64,000 nucleotides of DNA from Trematomus loennbergii. Taxonomy: Eukaryota > Chordata > Actinopteri > Perciformes > Nototheniidae. The position numbers and the translations under genes are program-made. This document shows, piece by piece, positions 23,137 through 34,833 of the stretch. The DNA is taken from positions 354,001-418,000 of the forward strand of contig JAAOOA010000159.1 in the NCBI GenBank assembly GCA_012861695.1. Direction: 5' to 3'. Numbering within the stretch: the first letter of the stretch is position 1; the number at the start of each line of letters is the position of its first letter. The notes beneath the pieces were generated by a model. The model was not told the origin of the DNA. It searched no databases and saw only the letters and a list, made by a program, of their open reading frames with translations.

Positions 23137-23906
23137 AAGAAAGAAAAGTCCGAAAGTGTTGCCATGTAAACAAACAAAATGGTGCAGACTGCGTCTATAT
23201 CGCGTCAAAACCACACCATAAATATCCCAAAATGCTATTTCTTATGGTGGAAACTTAACAAAAACGGGTTAATAATGTACCCAAATTGACACTTAACAAC
23301 ATACATCACTTTCATCAACTTAAATAGCCGGTTTACCACAAAATTGTAATAAACTGCGACACAATTCCTAGCACAGCTCACCCTCAGCAGCACTTCAGTG
23401 TGAGGGGAGAGCGGGATGGCATTCAGGAAGTAGACAAAGATGTGCAAGGGGAAAGTGTTCCCACTGGAAACATCACTCAAAAATATTAAAGGAAACAATG
23501 TCATAAAGATAACATTCACAACCTATTGTAAATCATCCTTTATAAACTAATAATTATTTATACACATGTTTAACTCCGTTACACATAGAAACGCCACTGC
23601 ATAGCAAGCTTTGTATTATGAACGTAGACCCACCAATACTTGAACTAGGGAATAATATATACACTTACATTATCATGGACGCACACGCATGTCCACAATT
23701 AAATAAGAGAAAGAGACGAGCATGACCAAGGGATGTATGTTGCTAAGTGTCAATTTGGGTACAATATTAACCCGTTTTTGTTCAGTTTCCACCATAAGAA
23801 ATAGCATTTTGGATGATATTAATGGTGTGGTTTTGGCGCGAAATAGACGCGGTCTGCACCATTTTGTTTGTTTACATGGCAACACTTTCTGACTTTTCTT
23901 TCTTTT
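23137..23906. repeat. Long inverted repeat (fold-back element)
   Basis: Arms of about 170 bases (23137-23308 and 23732-23906) are close reverse complements, sharing for example tgttgccatgtaaacaaaca and gacactta...caacatac. The arms enclose about 420 bp with no transposase. It is probably a fold-back or long-TIR DNA transposon. No target duplication was identified. Confidence 0.8.
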
Positions 23907-24589
23907 CTTTTTGTAAAGATGTGCAACGCGGATGTAAAGGACATTTTATGTTTGTTCTCAGGTTTGTTTGTGTTTGTATTTTGTGTGATTATTTAAAAAT
24001 AAGATTTTTGGGTCATTTCATAATTTCTCTAATTGTATAAATAAGCTAGTATGTATATATATATATATATATACTAGTGACACTGAAGTGAGCACTGCTG
24101 AGGATGTGCATCGCGGATGTTCAGGACATTTTGTGTTTGTTCTCAGATGAAATGCCAGAAAACACACTCAGATGCTTTACTGTTTCCTGATCGATAACGA
24201 GTCACTTACGGCTTTGACCCGTTACATATGTACAAAAGTGGTGGCGCACAAACAACTTGGATGTTTATATATAAATATATGACATAAAATGAACTTACTA
24301 AAGCTGCAGTAGATAGTGAACTTCATTAATTTTCTTTCCGTTTTACTGATTTGAATCGCTATACGCTGCTCTCTCTCGTCTCCTCTTCAAAACTACACTT
24401 TTCGCGGCACACATACTTACAGCCAATCAGCTCTCTGAATTATGAGATGACGTTTTGGTGGGGTTTCCAGCATCACTTGTGATTATTCTTTTGCCGTACA
24501 CATTGAATAGAAAAAGACTTGTAGTTTTTACAGTACACGTTAATTCCTACAGCAGAGAGAGGGGCTTGCCCCACATCGCTCAACACGGC
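23907..24589. other. Non-coding, no gene
   Basis: Includes a TA microsatellite (24053-24073) and a partial repetition of gatgtgcaacgcggatgt (23919) as gatgtgcatcgcggatgt (24102). No exon was recognised. Confidence 0.4.
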
Positions 24590-25071
24590 TCAATAGAAAC
24601 ACTGTGGCGCATAAAAAAAGGGAATGCATTGCTTTATCAGAAGGGAAGCAAAGTGGCCATAAAACAGCTGGTAAAAACACCACAAACCTGACCAGATACT
24701 CTGCAAAGCTGCATTCTTAATCATTCAACCTGTGTTTTTCATCAAATAAGGATAAGATATAATCTTATTGTGAAATAAGTTTGACTAAAATGACAAATTA
24801 TTGGTTTTGGCTAGACTAGTTTGACTGAAATGTTCTATATAATCTGATGACTAAAAAAGACTCAAATGTCAACAGTTTTCATTGACTGCTTTTTGCAGAC
24901 TAAAATTGTTAGTTTTCTTTGGCTAAAATAAGACTCAGACTTTTAGTCGACTAAAACTTGACTAAATAAAAAACAGGATGAAGGTGACTAAATATGACTA
25001 AAACTAACAAGGACATTTGACACAGGACTAAGACCAAGACTCAATAAAAAAATAGCTGACTAAATGAACAC
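24590..25071 (+). mobile_element. Left-truncated copy of hAT-B
   Basis: Closely matches the right-hand part of the hAT element at 29094-31186 (segments from about 30255, without the solo LTR) and ends in the same terminal sequence, aacacta at 25071. Its left end is missing. The terminal segment is rich in ttgactaaa repeats. Confidence 0.7.
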
Positions 25072-25663
25072 TAGTTCCTGGTGGGGTCTCGCATGGCAAA
25101 TTGGTCTCAGGCAAGGGGCCAGACTAAGATTGGTTCAAAGAGGTGGAGCGTTACCAGTTGGATCTGGTGGGGAGGTGGGGCGTTACCAGTTGGATCTGGT
25201 GGATTGTTACCAGTTGGATCTGGTGGAGTGTTACCAGTTGGATCTGGTGGATTGTTACCAGTTGGATCTGGTGGAGCGTTACCAGTTGGATCTGGTGGGG
25301 CTCACCTCTATGCACAGAGGCTCTGGAACCTTACTTCTGGATAGGGGTTGGACTCTATTCTTCTCCGGAGTTGCCCAAGGTGTGAGGCGCCGGGCGGGTG
25401 TGGGGACACTCACAAGCCCCCGGTTGGGTGCTACTTTGTTGGAGTTTACCCCAGTGGACGAGAGGGTCGCCTCCCTACACCTGCGGGTCATCGGGGGGGA
25501 AACTCTGACTGTTGTGTGTGCTTATGCACCAAACAGCAGTTCAGAGTATACAGCCTTCTTGGAGACCCTGAAAAGCGTCCTGTATGGGGCTCCTGAAGGG
25601 GACTCCTTAGTCTTGCTGGGAGACTTCAACGCACATGTGGGCAATAATGGGGACACTTGGAGG
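25072..25663 (+). mobile_element. LINE endonuclease part, left piece
   Basis: Plus-strand frame gives [19 protein letters not shown] endonuclease sequence, [20 protein letters not shown] and [19 protein letters not shown]. It stops exactly at the 8-bp duplication cttggagg where hAT-A begins; the same frame resumes at 31425. At 25149-25300 a 24-bp unit (ttaccagttggatctggtgg plus four bases) is repeated about six to seven times. Confidence 0.85.
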
Positions 25664-26051
25664 TAGGCCTGTCACGAAAATTAATTTTGTTGGACGATAC
25701 ATTTTCCAGGAAATTATTGCGATAAACGATAATATTGTCGGCACCGTTGTAAGACCATTTTAGACCACTGACATAATAATTGTAATAATAATTCAAGTAC
25801 ATCCTTTCAAACAGAACTTTGGATTGAACATTCAACATTGCAAATGAAATGCGAAATAATATTTAAATATATAAATTATATATAATGAATAAAACAAATA
25901 CAATTAATGATAACAAATAAATTAAATAAATCACACACAACCAAATCAATACATTAAATAGACTCAGGCTGGAAAACAGAGCTCTCTCTGTGGCCAAAAC
26001 ACGCAATTGCATTTGTGAAAATGCAGTAGTAAAAAATAAATAAAGTAACAG

Positions 26052-26084
<33 letters not shown>

Positions 26085-26288
26085 ATAAATAAATAAATAG
26101 AGCACACATTGTCTCAAATTCTAAAAGACCTCCTTAAAACAACAGTCAAGTGTACAGTCCACTGTCCATACACTGACCCAGATGCCTCAACAGGCCATAT
26201 CCAAATCTGTATTTCAAAGATTTCGAGCAAGGAACACCAACATGTTTGCCTCGTGGGGCTTAAGGCAGGATCTCTCTGGGGTAGCAAT

Positions 26289-28721
26289 AGCCGCGTTCAC
26301 ACCGGAGTACTTTTCACCGTACTTTTCGCGTTTAGTTCCGTTAGTACCCCTTATGTCGCGTTCACACCAAAAATCGTACTTAATCTCGGGAACTTTTACC
26401 CCCATTTTTAGAGCCCGCTGAGAGATCGTACTTTCCTGTGGGTGAAAAGTGCCCCAGTGCTGATTGGCTGGGCGAATTGCAAACCACGCCCCGTACAACT
26501 GTGAAAATGTTTTGTAGAGCCGCCATTGTTTTCCTCGCTACAAAAACCCAACACACCGACGGAGTTGTTTTTGAAATAATGCTACTGAAGCCAGTTCAGT
26601 AGCTTTCACTCGACCTGGGAATCGTGCACAGCCCCACGGCACACCGCCTAAAAATAAAGAAACTCAGGCAGGACTACAAACGGCGGATTCAGTGGCCAAC
26701 GATGACGACCACGACGAAGGTAAAATCAACTACATGCACTGGGGTTTTAATCTGCACAATAATGGTCTCAGATGTACTTTTATTTGCTCAGTAGATCAAG
26801 CTAGCCATGCTAGGCTGAATAGGCTAACACCGGCCCCGAGCTAGCTACATCTAGCTAGCTAGATATTCTCGGCCGCTATGAAAAAGTTTTGACTTGTGAA
26901 TAACTGTGCAGTGTTTCTGTAATTTGCTTCACTAACTCATGGCACTAATCGTCTGTTTCAGGCGAGGATGGACAACTCTCGGGATTGGAAACAAGCGAGC
27001 TTTGCATTCTAGATCACAGCGCTTGCTCCCCCTTACCAGCAACCAAACGCAAAGGTACACACACTGTAACTTTGTCTTGAAAGAATGTTACGCATGGAAC
27101 TGATGTTCACAATCATGTTTATTTCCTTCTTGATACAATTATGAAACAGCGTGAAAACGTATTCGCCTAGACCGGCATTTACAAATGTTCGCGCCTTTTT
27201 ACTCTCTCACAAACATTGTAAACATCCGGGCTAGAGGTCACATGACTTCCGGTACGAAAACTTGCCTCAACAACATTAAACAAAGTTCAAGCATACATGA
27301 AGCACTCTTCAAAAAGGAACAATCCTCCGTGTTTGAACCTCTTAAATCGCTGCATAGCCGATTTATTTGGACTGGATTATCCCAGAGCGGACACGGGATG
27401 TGAATTTCTTTGACACCGCCCAGGCGTTGGAGGACCGGCGTGCCGTGGTGAAAGAGTTGATGCACGGAGATCAGATGGTGCTGTTCACCAAGGCCCAGGA
27501 AACGGAGGACAAGATGCTCACCAGTTCATTTTATATTATTGTTATTACTGTTATTATAGAGTCTTGATACAACTGACACTTTATGTTATATGATAATGTT
27601 AATTTACATGTACAACTTCTATTTTATTTACATTAAAATGTGAACTTCTATTTACTGTTAAACAGATCCTGTAGCTTGCTTATTTCTCCTGACACTTTAT
27701 CTTTAGTGACCGTAGCATCCTATACATCACATGTAAGTGATTATTCTGATACCATCATGTTTCATCGGTTATAAACTGGCAAAGCTTTATTTGTCATTTA
27801 TTTATCATCAATGTTGCAACCTTGTGGAGGAATGGCAGGGGCACATACACAAATATGATAATTTATATCATTTTAAATATTATTTGACCTAAAACTAAAT
27901 GTTTTTATGATTGTCCTCTGAGGAGGACATGGGGATTTGCAAACCTTTAATTCCCCCCCCCCATTTTGTAATGTTGCCTGTCTTGACTGGAAAATAAAAG
28001 AGAAACAAAAGCACTGTACAAAAGATCAGCTTTATTGTCAAAATGTTTACAATGTACAATTTACACGCTGTTCAGATGCCTCATAAAGCTGGGTCGCCGG
28101 TAAGGCAGTCCATTCGTCCCTGTACTCATCATTACTTTCACAAAGGTTATGTAATATGCAACATGCTGCCACCTGGAATGTGATCTTGTCCATCTTGCAG
28201 TCGTTTCTTTTCATCAAGCACCTGCCCTTCAGTCTGCCAAAAGCGTTCTCCACCACCACACGTGCTCGGCTTGTTTTGTGATTGTACGCAAGTTGCTCAG
28301 GCTGCATTAACTCAGTTACAAAGCTGTATAACATGAGGACAAACAGCACAACTTCAGTCGACTCCATCTCCATCATGTCTGAGGTCGGAAGGTAAACAAC
28401 AGACGCCTAATGTACAGCGAGTGGGTGGGCGTCGCAGTATACGCGGGAAGTTTTTCTTCTTCTTCTTGTCTTGTTTTGCAGCGGATTGCAAACAACTTTA
28501 AGGTGCTTACCACCACCTACTGTACTGTGAAGTGGTTTGTGGCCTGCCAGTAAAGTCAAAGCAGAAGAAGAAGTGACGTCAGCGGCTCATTTGCGTAATC
28601 TTCCCTCAGGGAAAAGTACTCCGGTGTGAACGCGATCTGTACTAAGTGCCCTGGGGTTAAAAGCGCCGGGGCTCTTAGTGCCGGAACTAAGTACAGGAAA
28701 GTACTTGGTGTGAACGCGGCT
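26289..28721. mobile_element. PIF/Harbinger element inside hAT-A
   Basis: Terminal repeats agccgcgttcacacc on both ends, followed by gagtactttt/aagtacttt motifs. It carries a transposase remnant (28047-28376, minus) and plus-strand exon-like pieces at 26980-27055 and 27367-27525 similar to the accessory protein gene of Harbinger elements. The latter match pieces of the second copy at 46285-48871. The 3-bp target duplication is not clean. Confidence 0.8.
28047..28376 (-). pseudogene. Harbinger transposase C-terminal fragment
   Basis: Translation contains AYNHKTSRARVVVENAFGRL then KGRC and FQVAACCILHNLCE. This is the C-terminal DDE-domain block (VVENAFGRLK) of PIF/Harbinger nucleases. The N-terminal two thirds, with the first catalytic Asp residues, are absent, so it cannot be active. 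Confidence 0.85.
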
Positions 28722-29371
28722 AAAGTTGCAAGCTGTGCTGAACATTCTCTCTGAGGTGGTGCTTGTTGCGTTTGTATTTGCATTGTCGGGCAAATGCATC
28801 TTTGATTGCAAACTGTCAGGAAGGTGGGGGCTCTCTATCTCCAGCTGCCGTGTTTGCTCCCAGCTGGGAGAATGGGGTGGTTGTGTTTCAGGTGCAGTTG
28901 AAGGTTGGTCCTATTGCTAGCTTTTCTGGCTACCTTTTTAAAACAAATGCGACACACCGCCCGGTAGGTTCGCCTTGTTGATTTGGCTTAAATCCAAAAT
29001 ATTCCCACACCAGAGATGTGGAGTTAGGTTTTGCAACCAATTTCATTTAACTTCAAATTCCCCTCGAGTAAGTCACACGTTGTCTCCTGCTTGTAGTGTT
29101 AATTTCGTTGACTAAAACTATGACGAATATGTTCGTCAACGACCTTTTTTTCCATGACTAAAACGAGACGATGACGAGACGATGACGAGACGGCACCAAC
29201 GGCAGTAAACAATAACTGTAACGAAATCAACATGCAATATCGTTGACGAAAAGTGACGAGACGAAAATGTAGTTTACTAAATAAAAACTATACCAAAATC
29301 TCTCTTTACTTTCATTGACGAAAAATGAGGAGACGAAATATTATCAAAGATAACGTTACATCTCCGATAGC

Positions 29372-29860
29372 CAGTGGCGGCTCCAGGGTATTTTTGTTGG
29401 GTAATCTATGGTAGGGCTAACCCATACAGTGGTGGGGCTCAAGTCAGTATTTGCAATGTAATTACATACACGCTCCCCCCGACAGAACCGTGGGGTCTTA
29501 TTTCATTACGTGTTGATTTCTATCAACACGTAATGTTGTATCGATGTATATAGAGATGTACTACAGCAAAAGTATTCTCCGTCGGGACTTCCTGCAACAA
29601 CACCACGCCATTATCGTGATTCTGATTGGCCAGAAGACATTATCAAAGGTGTTTTATTGAGAAGACGATCACTACGTGACAAAAGTTTTGCTGCTGAAAT
29701 CAATCTTACTAACTGCTGTCTGTGCAATTTACTCCGCGCGAGTTGGCGGACTTTATTTTGCTTACTTTAACATCATTTTTCATGGTGGGGCTAAGGTGGG
29801 GCTAAGCCATTTCTTGGTATGGCTGTAGCCTACCCCAGCCATACCCTGGCGCCGCCACTG
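29372..29860. mobile_element. hAT-C MITE inside hAT-B
   Basis: A 489-bp element with 20-bp ends cagtggcggctccagggtat and complement cagtggcggcgccagggtat, differing at one base. Flanked by ccgatagc (29364-29371) and ccgatagt (29861-29868), an 8-bp duplication with one mismatch. No coding capacity. Confidence 0.9.
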
Positions 29861-30144
29861 CCGATAGTCAGTTTTTCTCCCAGCAGTTGAATTTCCGGTG
29901 CTGCGGCTGGGCAGCAGCTGTGTGTGCTGTGGCACGGCGGTACATTTGAATTACACCGGGCCAGCGGCACACTGTGAACTGTCAGGAAGACTCGGGTCTA
30001 ACTCAACTTATTTAACAGAAAATAAAATGGCAACAACAGGGCTTGGGAGCAGTGGTCCCGTTAACTGAATACCCCCGTCAGCGCGAGTGAGTGACGAGTT
30101 GTGTACAGACTCGACGGAGTTGTGTACAGACTTGACGGGTAATA

Positions 30145-30354
30145 ATGGATTATGACGGAAATGTTACGATCCTGTCCGTCAAAATGACTGACAACGAAAC
30201 GCCACCACTGCTTGGGAGAAAGAAACAATGTGATATTTGGGCCCATTTTCGCTACATTGAGGCGGAGAAAAAAAGCGAATGCATTGTTTTATCAGAAGGG
30301 AAGCAATGTGGCCATAACACAGGTGGTAAAAACAACACAAACCTGACCAGATAG
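30145..30354 (+). pseudogene. BED zinc-finger remnant of hAT-B transposase
   Basis: A 69-residue frame starting MDYDGNVTILSVKMTDNET, then CDIWAHFRYIEAEKKSECIV and CGHNTGGKNNTNLTR. This fits the N-terminal BED finger (aromatic residues, Cys pair, TNLTRH) of hAT transposases. The stop comes before the His pair. The catalytic core and dimerisation domain are missing. Confidence 0.6.
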
Positions 30355-30671
30355 GAGTACTCTGCATTCTTAATCATTCAACCTGTGTTTTTCATCAAAT
30401 AAGGACAAGATATAATCTTATTGTGAAATAAGTTTGACTAAAATGACAAATTATTGGTTTTGGCTAGACTAGTTTGACTGAAATAAGACTAAAATGCTCA
30501 GACTTTTAGTCGACTAAATCTTGACTAAAATAGTTACTGTTTTCTTTGATTAAAATAAGACTAAAATGCTCAGACTTTTAGTCGACTAAAACTTGACTAA
30601 ACAAAAACAGGATGAAGGTGACTAAATATGACTAAAACTAAAAAGGAAATTTAACACAGGACTATGACTAA

Positions 30672-31146
30672 TATAGTGGCATCCAAGGTTTCCTTTTGCC
30701 TCTATAGAGCGGGGTTGACGACACGCAATCCAAAGCAATAAGCAGCCGAAGGTTTTCAGTCAAAAAATGTAATTTATTAACAAAAAAGTATTGACTTAAA
30801 TAGTCTCAAAATAACAAATATAACTCAATATTTCGGCGATATACTTTCCTATATAAACTATACTTTGCAGTCCAATTTGCAACACTAATTTCTGTTTACA
30901 ATTTGCGGTCGAAAAACTGTTCCGCTCCCCGTCTCATCAGGTCTCAGAGCACCGCGGCTGTCCTCAATTACCTCACTTAAATAAACACCGGAAGGTACAA
31001 GGAAACAGATCATATTTACGATTTAAAATAAACAATCATTTCATCAAAAGATATTCACCATGGCAATATAAATCATTTTACATCATTAATTCATTTATCA
31101 AATTATGAATCTAAATAATAACGTTGACTTCATTGTGGCTCTAACA
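30672..31146 (-). mobile_element. Solo LTR inside hAT-B
   Basis: A 475-bp block absent from the other hAT-B copy, flanked by 5-bp duplications actaa (30667-30671, 31147-31151). Read on the minus strand it starts tgttagagcc, the same first ten bases as the LTR-like edge of the BEL/Pao element at 61433. It looks like a recombined, lone LTR. The family is inferred from the shared edge only. Confidence 0.7.
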
Positions 31147-31424
31147 ACTAAAACTAAATAAAAAAATAGCTGACAAATTAACACTACCTGCTTGTCTCTA
31201 TATTATTCATTTGGCTGCTACACTGCTGCACACGGAGGGTCCTGACCTGGCTGTGTGTGAGCCCCGCCCCTCACAGCGTGCCTGGCCGGCAGCCACAGCG
31301 CGCCTGGCTAAAATGCTGGTCACATCCTTATGTAAACAAACGGCAATTTATCGAGGTCAGAAAAGTTATCGAGTTCATTTTCATTTATCGTACGATAAGT
31401 CAATTGCTTATCGCGACAGACCTA

Positions 31425-32085
31425 CTTGGAGGGGCATTATTGGGAGGAACGGCCCCCCTGATCTGAACCGGAGTGGTGGTTTGTTACTGGACTTCTGTGC
31501 TAGTCATGGTTTGGCCATAACAAACACCATGTTCGAACATAAGGATGCTCATAAGTGTACGTGGTACCAGAGCACCCTAGGTAGAAGGTCCATGATCAAT
31601 TTTGTTATCGTATCATCGGACCGCAGCCTCAGCCGTGGCCGAGGCAAAGCAGCGGGAGTGGGAGAAGTTCGGAGAAGCCATGGAGAAGGACTTTCGGGCG
31701 GCATCAATGTTGTTCTGGAAAACTGTCCGACACCTCAGGAGGGGAAGCAGGGAACCATCCAAGCTGTGTACAGTAAGGATGGGACGCTGTTGACCTCAAC
31801 TGATGTTAGGGCGGTGGAAGGAACACTTTGAGGAACTCCTGAACACGACAACTCCACCCTCTATGGTAGAGGCAGAGCTGGAGGATGAGGGGGATTAACA
31901 CCAATCTCCCAGGGGAGGTCACTGAGGTAGTCAAACGACTCTACAGTGGCAAAGCCCCGGGGGTGGATGAGATCGTTTCAGAAATGCTGAAGGCTCTGGG
32001 TGTTGAAGGACTGTTATGGTTGACACGACTCATCAACATTGCGTGGAAGTCGGAAACAGTACTGAAAGAGTGGTAGACCGGGGTG
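31425..32085 (+). mobile_element. LINE, right piece
   Basis: Continues the frame broken at 25663: [40 protein letters not shown]. After an internal deletion it gives [20 protein letters not shown] and EVTEVVKRLYSGKAPGVDEI. These are the end of the endonuclease and the start of the reverse transcriptase. Decayed. Confidence 0.85.
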
Positions 32086-32109
32086 GTGGTTCATCTAAAT
32101 CTACATGTC

Positions 32110-33780
32110 TTGATGACTTTTAAGAACATATCAAGAAAGTATCCAATACCGTTAAATTCAACTTGCAACATTTTAAACAAATTAGACCTTTCTTAACTGT
32201 CAATTTTGCAAAGTCATACCTCCACTGTATGATTTTATCCCACATTGAATACTGTTTTACAAACTGGTCGTTTGCTTGTGCCACAAACCTGAAACCCATA
32301 GAACAGCTGTACAAGAGAGCTATCAAGGTTTTTGACAGAAAGCCAAATTCATACCACCACTGTGCCATACTTGATAAACACAATTTCTTGAGTTTTGACC
32401 ATTTTAAGTCTTTTAAAGACCCTTAGGGGAATTCATCCACAGAAAACACACTGGACGCTGCACTAGGTCAGAAACCAGAGGAGACTGTGAAGTCCACCGT
32501 AGACGGACCACTTTTAGACAAAATGTACTCTCCGTTAAAGGCAACTCATTCTGGAATAGCCTCCCAACTGAGATACGGGATTGTCCCACTCTCAATAGTT
32601 TTAACCTGTTAAGCCCTGAGCCTGTTTTTCAGGTCTCAGGCTCGAAAATGACATTCCCAGAACAAATAACCATATCTTCCCTTCTAAAAGGTTAAATTAA
32701 TAATCTTTTTTCTCAAAGTAATGATAAACCTGTGAGTTGGATGTAGAAAAGTCAGAATCAATATAGATGTTTTTTATTTTAAAGAAAATTCAGATTTTGC
32801 TTCGCGCATGTAATTTTGCATCAGAGTGAACCAATCTCTAGCTTTGACATCTGGAAACGGAAAAGCAGTTTTAAGCTTATGGATTATCAGAAATCATTTC
32901 AAAGGGACAAAGACACATTAGATTAACCTATGGATTAACTTCAGCAGCGTTGTTATCGTTTTAATGCCATTGAAGACCACTTTGGAGAGACGACAGAGCC
33001 AAGGTAAAAATGTTAGCATTTTTAGCTACCTAGCGTCACCTGTTTTGATGTCCGTTTTTGCTTATAACGTCGCCATTTTGTATAATTCAGTGATAATGTG
33101 GCTGTCGTGATTCTGTGTCATCTCACGATGTGAAACGATGTCATGGATGTAGAGAAGAGATAAATAATAAGGTTTTGTGAGTGATTTTCGGTGCAGTAAG
33201 GTGTTAGCATTTTTCGCTCGTTGCTAATTCAGAGGCTCAGTGTTAGCATTGTGGGTTTTCTTTTGAAAAAAAAAAAAAAAGATCAGTTAGATGAGTTTCT
33301 TCCCGTTACATGGATATAAAACATTCATAGTTTATTAAATGAACATGCCCTCAGACACTGTTTCCTGCAAGATGTTGCGGCAGTGCCCCGGTACCGGGTC
33401 TCTCGGGCTTAACAGGTTAAAGGTCAACTCAAAGAATGGTTAAGAAACAAACAGACGTGCAATCACCGCTAAATGCACAGGGGTATCTCCTCTTGCACTT
33501 TATGTAGCACTTTTATCTTCTCCTGCACTTAATATGTCGTAGCTGCTACATTGTGCTGCCATGTGGTAAATGCTTGTATGCTGCTCATGCTCTTTCTGCA
33601 TATCATGTATTTCTGTTTGCCATGTATATAAATGTTATGTTCATAAATGTTGTATGTGACGGGACTACGGATGGAAATGAGCTCAAAGCTAAAATCCGGC
33701 TCATTTACATTTCAAAGCATTATTTTGTTTAAAATGTTCATTAAGTGCACTGTCCCGGTTCAAATAAACGATTAAAGGGG
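32110..33780 (+). mobile_element. LINE 3' half interrupted by a piggyBac MITE
   Basis: Plus-strand frame reads HFKQIRPFLTVNFAKSYLHC, LSHIEYCFTNWSFACATNLK and EQLYKRAIKVFDRKPNSYHH, a Rex/L2-type LINE C-terminal region, up to 32604. It resumes at 33417 (FKGQLKEWL-like). The 3' tail has gactacggatggaaatgagc (33663-33682) and ends near cggttcaaataaacgatt. A second copy of this tail lies at 33924-34040 inside the next hAT. Confidence 0.75.
32605..33416. mobile_element. piggyBac-type MITE with TTAA TSD
   Basis: Inverted ends CCTGTTAAGCCC (right complement identical over 12 bases) flanked by TTAA at 32601-32604 and 33417-33420. TTAA duplication and a CC start are the piggyBac signature. 812 bp, no transposase. 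It is inserted in a LINE reading frame. Confidence 0.9.
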
Positions 33781-33789
33781 ACCTATCAT

Positions 33790-34833
33790 TAGGGATGGGT
33801 ATCGTTAAGGTTTTAACGGTACTACTACTTTTATCGATACCGCTTATCGGTCCGGTCTTTTAACGGTACTCTTATCGGTTCTTTTGGAGAGAAAAATGAG
33901 GTAAACTAACTATATGTTGTATGTCAGGACTACGGATGGAAATTAGCTCAAAGCTAAAATCCGGCATATTTACACTTGAAGCATTATTTGTCTAAGTGTT
34001 CATTAATGTGCATTGTCCCTATTCAAATAAACGATTAAATGAAAATTAACAAATTGTGAACAAAACTAACATTGCTTTTTATTTAAATGAAATACATAAT
34101 ATTTCACATCAACAGAAACAACAACGTTTTAACAAATCATATTAAATAATGTGATGACAGAACTGTGAACAGAATGGCTGAAACTTTAACAAACTAAATA
34201 ACTCAGTTCCCTCTAATCATTAACCCATGTTTGAACCATTGAGTTAGCTCCGTGTGTTGCTGCTAGCGTACATAATATACCTGACGTGGAAACGTTACTC
34301 GTGGATGGGGCTACAGAGCTACTAGAGAGACAGTCGAACCCGGTGCATTTCTCCGTCTGAACGTGGTGCACTTTTGCAAGATGTTTAGACAAATTGCTCG
34401 TGTTACCGCCCTGACATGCTAAACTCTTATTGCACTTTAGGCAACGAGCGAGACGGGTAAAGTTTAACCACACCTCGGAGCGCGTTCTCTCCGCCATCTC
34501 CTCCGTGTGTGTGTTTGCTGCATGTAGCAGCTGCGTGTGTGTAAACTGCCCCGCCCCCTCGCACACAGGCGGGGGAGAGAGATCTCTCGTCTGGATTGGA
34601 GAGATCGAAAATACAAAAATGACGCATTTTGCAGTCTTTTTGCGTATTAGAAACGGAGTTGGCGACACTAAAACTGCAATATAATGTTTTGTAGCAATAA
34701 TACACATGACATATTTTTTAGATGTCTCCAGTACCGATAAAAAGACCGATAACGTCGGAGCTTAACGGTACCACGGTCTTTAACAATTCAGCCCCGGGGC
34801 CCGTTTAATACCGGGGCTCGGTACCCATCCCTA
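33790..34833 (-). mobile_element. hAT-E with BED-finger remnant
   Basis: Ends tagggatgggta on both strands, flanked by perfect 8-bp duplications cctatcat (33782-33789, 34834-34841). Subterminal cgttaacggta/ccgataa motifs are repeated. It encodes only the N-terminal part of a transposase on the minus strand. Inserted into another MITE. Confidence 0.93.
34213..34512 (-). pseudogene. BED zinc-finger fragment of hAT-E transposase
   Basis: Translation TRSEVWLNFTRL, ARCLKCNKSLACQGGNTSNL then SKHLAKVHH gives a full BED finger (W..F, C-x2-C, H-x4-H). A Ser/Thr-rich stretch follows and the frame stops. No catalytic or dimerisation region. It may be read from codons near 34495. Confidence 0.8.

Larger units (their letters stand above)
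29094..31186 (+). mobile_element. hAT-B, nested inside hAT-A
   Basis: Ends tagtgttaattt (left) and aaattaacacta (right) are flanked by perfect 8-bp duplications cctgcttg (29086-29093, 31187-31194). It is rich in ttgactaaa/ttttagtcgacta repeats near the ends. It keeps a BED-type zinc-finger ORF (30145-30354) but no catalytic domain. It contains hAT-C (29372-29860) and a solo LTR (30672-31146). Confidence 0.92.
25664..31424. mobile_element. hAT-A, 5.8-kb nested transposon
   Basis: Terminal repeats taggcctgtcacga (left) and taggtctgtcgcga (right, complement) are flanked by perfect 8-bp duplications cttggagg at 25656-25663 and 31425-31432. It splits a LINE open frame. It is swollen by later insertions: a Harbinger element and hAT-B, which itself carries two more insertions. 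No intact hAT transposase was seen. Confidence 0.92.
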
